Shown piece by piece: positions 34,763 through 37,377 of a stretch of DNA of 37,377 nucleotides. Each line of letters starts with the position of its first letter. Positions within the stretch are counted from its first letter, which is position 1. This stretch comes from an uncultured Pelagibacteraceae bacterium (GTDB lineage Bacteria; Pseudomonadota; Alphaproteobacteria; Pelagibacterales; Pelagibacteraceae), in assembly GCA_902635685.1 (NCBI GenBank), contig CACPOY010000006.1, forward strand, positions 1 through 37,377. Reading direction: 5' to 3'. The position numbers and the translations under genes are program-made. Below the pieces are notes generated by a model. The model saw nothing but the letters and a program-made list of their open reading frames with translations, searched no databases and had not been told where the DNA came from.

Positions 34763-36528
34763 TAAACTAGAGCTTTTCCTTTTCCAGTAATCTTATTTTC
34801 TTCCTTATCACTAGGTCCTAAAATCATTTGATTATGTGGTTTACCTGATGGAATCATTGGAAAACAATTTTCATTTGGGTCTACCTGGCAGTCAAAAATT
34901 ACTGGACCTTTATGATCAATCATTTCTTTTATTTTTTCGTCAAGTTCCTGAGGATTTGATGCTTTAATACCTTTACATCCATAGGCCTCAGCTAATTTTA
35001 CAAAATCAGGTAATGCCTCAGAATAACTCTCAGAATAATTTTTTTCATGGAGTAATTCCTGCCATTGTCTTACCATCCCCATATACTGATTATTCAAGAC
35101 AAATATTTTAATTGGTAAATTATATTGAACTGCAGTGGACATTTCCTGCATCGTCATTAAAACAGATGCTTCCCCAGCTATATCTATAACTAATTTATCT
35201 GGATGTGCTATTTGAACACCTACAGCCGCCGGAAGTCCGTAGCCCATAGTCCCAAGACCACCTGATGTCATCCATCTATTTGGTTTATTAAACTTATAAT
35301 GTTGTGCTGCCCACATTTGATGTTGACCCACTTCTGTAGTTATAAAAGTATCCTGAGATTTTGTGAGTTCATATAATCTTTGGACAGCGTGTTGAGGTTT
35401 TATAGTTTTATCACTATTGATAAACCCTAAAGAATCTTTCTCACGCCATTTTTGTATCTGTTCCCACCATTTTGATATTTTTTGTTTATTTGAAACTTTA
35501 ATACCATTTTGTTTTTGATTAATCTTTTTTATAGTCGATTTTAAAACCTCGTTTACATCACCAACTATAGCTAAATCTACTTTAATAATCTTATTAATTG
35601 ATGATGGATCAATATCAATATGAACTTTTTTTGATTTAGGAGAAAACTCATCGATCTTACCTGTTATTCTGTCATCAAATCTAGCCCCAATATTAATTAA
35701 CAAATCACAATCATGCATTGCATTGTTTGCTTCATAAGTTCCATGCATTCCCAACATTCCAATAAATTGATTGTCATCACCTGGAAACGCTCCCAGGCCT
35801 TGAAGCGTGGATGTAATAGGAAAACCTATTAGTCTTACAAACTCTCTCAATGCTTCACTCGCTTTTGGTCCAGAATTTATAACTCCACCTCCGGTATAAA
35901 TCATTGGCTTTTTTGCTTTTGAAATTAAATTAATTAATTCGTTAATTTCATTCTGAGTAAATTTGTTATGAGACTTGCCGTTAACTTTTTTTATTTTTTT
36001 TGGTTTTGAATAGTTTGTTTTTGCAAATTGAATATCTTTTGGAATATCAACCAACACTGGCCCTGGTCGACCAGTTGTAGCAACCTCAAATGCTTCGTGT
36101 AAAATCTTTGGCAAATCTTTTATATCTTTTACTAACCAATTATGTTTAGTACAAGGTCTTGTGATACCAGTTGTATCACATTCTTGAAAAGCATCTGTGC
36201 CAATTAAATGTGTTGGTACTTGTCCCGAAATACAAATTAAAGGAACAGAATCCATATAAGCATCTGTTAAAGCTGTGACAACATTAGTTGCGCCTGGTCC
36301 GGAGGTAACCAAAACTATACCAGGTTTACCGGATGATCTTGCATATCCTTCTGCAGCATGTCCTGCTCCTTGTTCATGTCTAACCAATATATGTTTGATT
36401 GATGAATGGTTTTTTAACTCATCATAAATAGGTAAAACTGCTCCACCAGGATAACCAAAAATAAATTCAACCTCTTGATCTTCAAGACATTTAAATACAA
36501 TTTCAGCTCCTGAATATAATTTTGACAT
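34762..36528 (-). CDS. ilvB: Acetolactate synthase large (catalytic) subunit
   Basis: 588 residues: a thiamine diphosphate enzyme making acetolactate or acetohydroxybutyrate. The N-terminal domain has EFIFGYPGGAVLPIYDEL and the catalytic Glu in RHEQGAGHAAEGYAR. The central domain is FAD-binding. The C-terminal ThDP domain contains IDIAGEASVLMTMQEMSTA then NNQYMGMVRQWQ. The first acidic ligand of the ThDP-Mg motif is Glu (GEAS) rather than the more usual Asp (GDG/GDAS); the codon is GAA. The ATG is at 36528, and 53 bases separate it from miaA. ilvB, ilvH, ilvC and leuA follow one another. Confidence 0.96.
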   Translation of the reverse strand: MSKLYSGAEIVFKCLEDQEVEFIFGYPGGAVLPIYDELKNHSSIKHILVRHEQGAGHAAEGYARSSGKPGIVLVTSGPGATNVVTALTDAYMDSVPLICISGQVPTHLIGTDAFQECDTTGITRPCTKHNWLVKDIKDLPKILHEAFEVATTGRPGPVLVDIPKDIQFAKTNYSKPKKIKKVNGKSHNKFTQNEINELINLISKAKKPMIYTGGGVINSGPKASEALREFVRLIGFPITSTLQGLGAFPGDDNQFIGMLGMHGTYEANNAMHDCDLLINIGARFDDRITGKIDEFSPKSKKVHIDIDPSSINKIIKVDLAIVGDVNEVLKSTIKKINQKQNGIKVSNKQKISKWWEQIQKWREKDSLGFINSDKTIKPQHAVQRLYELTKSQDTFITTEVGQHQMWAAQHYKFNKPNRWMTSGGLGTMGYGLPAAVGVQIAHPDKLVIDIAGEASVLMTMQEMSTAVQYNLPIKIFVLNNQYMGMVRQWQELLHEKNYSESYSEALPDFVKLAEAYGCKGIKASNPQELDEKIKEMIDHKGPVIFDCQVDPNENCFPMIPSGKPHNQMILGPSDKEENKITGKGKALV

Positions 36529-36534
36529 TAAACC

Positions 36535-36564
36535 AATCTAGCTGAAGTTGTGCTAATTGGTCAA
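36535..36564 (-). promoter_or_regulatory. Possible promoter for the ilv-leu-mre run
   Basis: On the minus strand TTGACC (36564-36559, five of six) and TAGATT (36540-36535, four of six) are separated by 18 bases. The -10 ends six bases before the ilvB ATG, so the transcript would begin at or within a base or two of the start codon. No Shine-Dalgarno is visible there, consistent with a leaderless message. Confidence 0.33.
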
Positions 36565-36581
36565 GACTAAGTAGGTAATAT

Positions 36582-37377
36582 CTAAATCTTTTTTAAAAAG
36601 TCAGTTAACTGAATTGGATTTATTTTGTTCCAATTTTGCATATTTCCATTTGCCCATGTCCTTTGTCTTTTGGCGTATTGTCTTGTCTTTATTGACATTT
36701 TCTCAATAACCTCAGCAATTTCAATTTTTTTTTGAAGATACTCATTTACTTCTCTAATACCTATAGCTTTATAGGCCGTTTTATCATTTCTGACTTTGAG
36801 GCTATTAAATTTTTTTACCTCTGAAATTGCGCCTTTTTTTAACATTTCTTTAGCTCTAAGATGTATTCTCTCTACCAATTTATCTTTAGGAAAATCTATA
36901 TAAATTTTATAAAAATCCTTTTGTTGATAGTTTGAATTTGTTTTTTTAAACCACAGGTAAATTGATTTTTTAGTAAAAGATTTTACTTCATAAGCTCTTA
37001 TTGATCTTTGAGTATCAGAAGATTTAATTCTGTTTTTGACTAATGGATCAAGTTTAATCAATTTTGAAAAAAATTTTTTGCTTCCTATTTTTTTGTGCAA
37101 AGACCTTACTTTTTCCCTAAATTTGATTGGAATATTTGGAATACTTACTAAACCATCTGTTAAAGATTTAAAATATAAACCTGTGCCTCCTACTAAAATT
37201 GGAACTTTTTTTCTTTTTTTTATATCTAAAATCTTTTGGTTGACTAATTTTAACCAATCACCAGTAGAAAATTTTTTTTTAGCACTGTGAAATCCAAAAA
37301 GATGGTGCTTTATTCTTTTATATTCATTTTTAGAGGGTCTTGCTGACAAGACTTTAAGTTCTTTATAAACTTGCATG
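36582..37377 (-). CDS. miaA: tRNA dimethylallyltransferase MiaA, N-terminus outside the window
   Basis: About 264 residues are visible. The enzyme adds dimethylallyl to A37 of tRNAs that read UNN codons. The visible part starts in the conserved (D-S)-MQVYKEL segment, so that Met is internal and roughly 35-40 residues including the P-loop lie beyond base 37377. VPILVGGTGLYFKSLTDGL, DTQRSIRAYEV and the C-terminal TRQYAKRQRTW are characteristic. The stop (TAG) at 36582 is 53 bases upstream of ilvB. The first step of the modification affects decoding of Leu and other UNN codons, so linkage with leucine and isoleucine synthesis is worth noting. Confidence 0.95.
   Translation of the reverse strand, partial: MQVYKELKVLSARPSKNEYKRIKHHLFGFHSAKKKFSTGDWLKLVNQKILDIKKRKKVPILVGGTGLYFKSLTDGLVSIPNIPIKFREKVRSLHKKIGSKKFFSKLIKLDPLVKNRIKSSDTQRSIRAYEVKSFTKKSIYLWFKKTNSNYQQKDFYKIYIDFPKDKLVERIHLRAKEMLKKGAISEVKKFNSLKVRNDKTAYKAIGIREVNEYLQKKIEIAEVIEKMSIKTRQYAKRQRTWANGNMQNWNKINPIQLTDFLKKI

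Overview
The window is a gene-dense, AT-rich stretch of bacterial chromosome with no gap above about 165 bases outside genes. It has many 1, 4 and 8 base overlaps between neighbouring genes. It carries no tRNA, rRNA, CRISPR array, insertion sequence or phage gene that I can see. Low GC, very short spacers, use of GTG and TTG starts, and the contiguous run miaA-ilvB-ilvH-ilvC-leuA-mreB-mreC-mreD-mrdA-rodA suggest a streamlined marine alphaproteobacterium of the SAR11/Pelagibacterales type. This is an inference from style and protein resemblance, not from a marker gene.

Left part (1-12.9 kb): a GAF plus PP2C (SpoIIE-type) phosphatase and the start of a small membrane protein lie on the minus strand. 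Divergent from them is a short plus-strand operon of prepilin peptidase (pilD), an AsmA-like membrane-anchored protein and a 66-residue two-helix membrane protein. A minus-strand type IV pilus operon then runs, in transcription order, pilT - fimT/gspH-like - pilV - pilW - pilX - unknown secreted protein - giant pilY1. It converges on the pilD operon with overlapping stop codons. The operon would supply the retraction motor, the minor-pilin priming complex and the tip adhesin. The major pilin, pilB, pilC and pilQ are not in the window.

Middle part (12.9-20.6 kb): two very AT-rich, multi-membrane-span proteins of the GT-C/GT87 glycosyltransferase type lie on the minus strand. Divergent from them are two tandem paralogous autotransporters on the plus strand. 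Each has a signal peptide, a repeat-built beta-propeller-like passenger, a conserved helical linker and a C-terminal beta barrel ending in Phe. Together with the pilus tip protein this makes an approximately 17 kb region devoted to the cell surface.

Right part (20.6-37.4 kb), all minus strand: first comes a metabolic group of two small unknown proteins, msrB, an HDAC-family amidohydrolase, a D-2-hydroxyacid dehydrogenase, an EamA exporter and a DadA-like FAD oxidoreductase. Then come the rod-shape genes (rodA, mrdA/PBP2, mreD, mreC, mreB), the branched-chain amino acid genes (leuA, ilvC, ilvH, ilvB) and a 5'-truncated miaA. Transcription runs from miaA towards rodA, so amino acid synthesis sits directly upstream of the cell-shape machinery and is separated from it by no intergenic space (leuA stop/mreB start).
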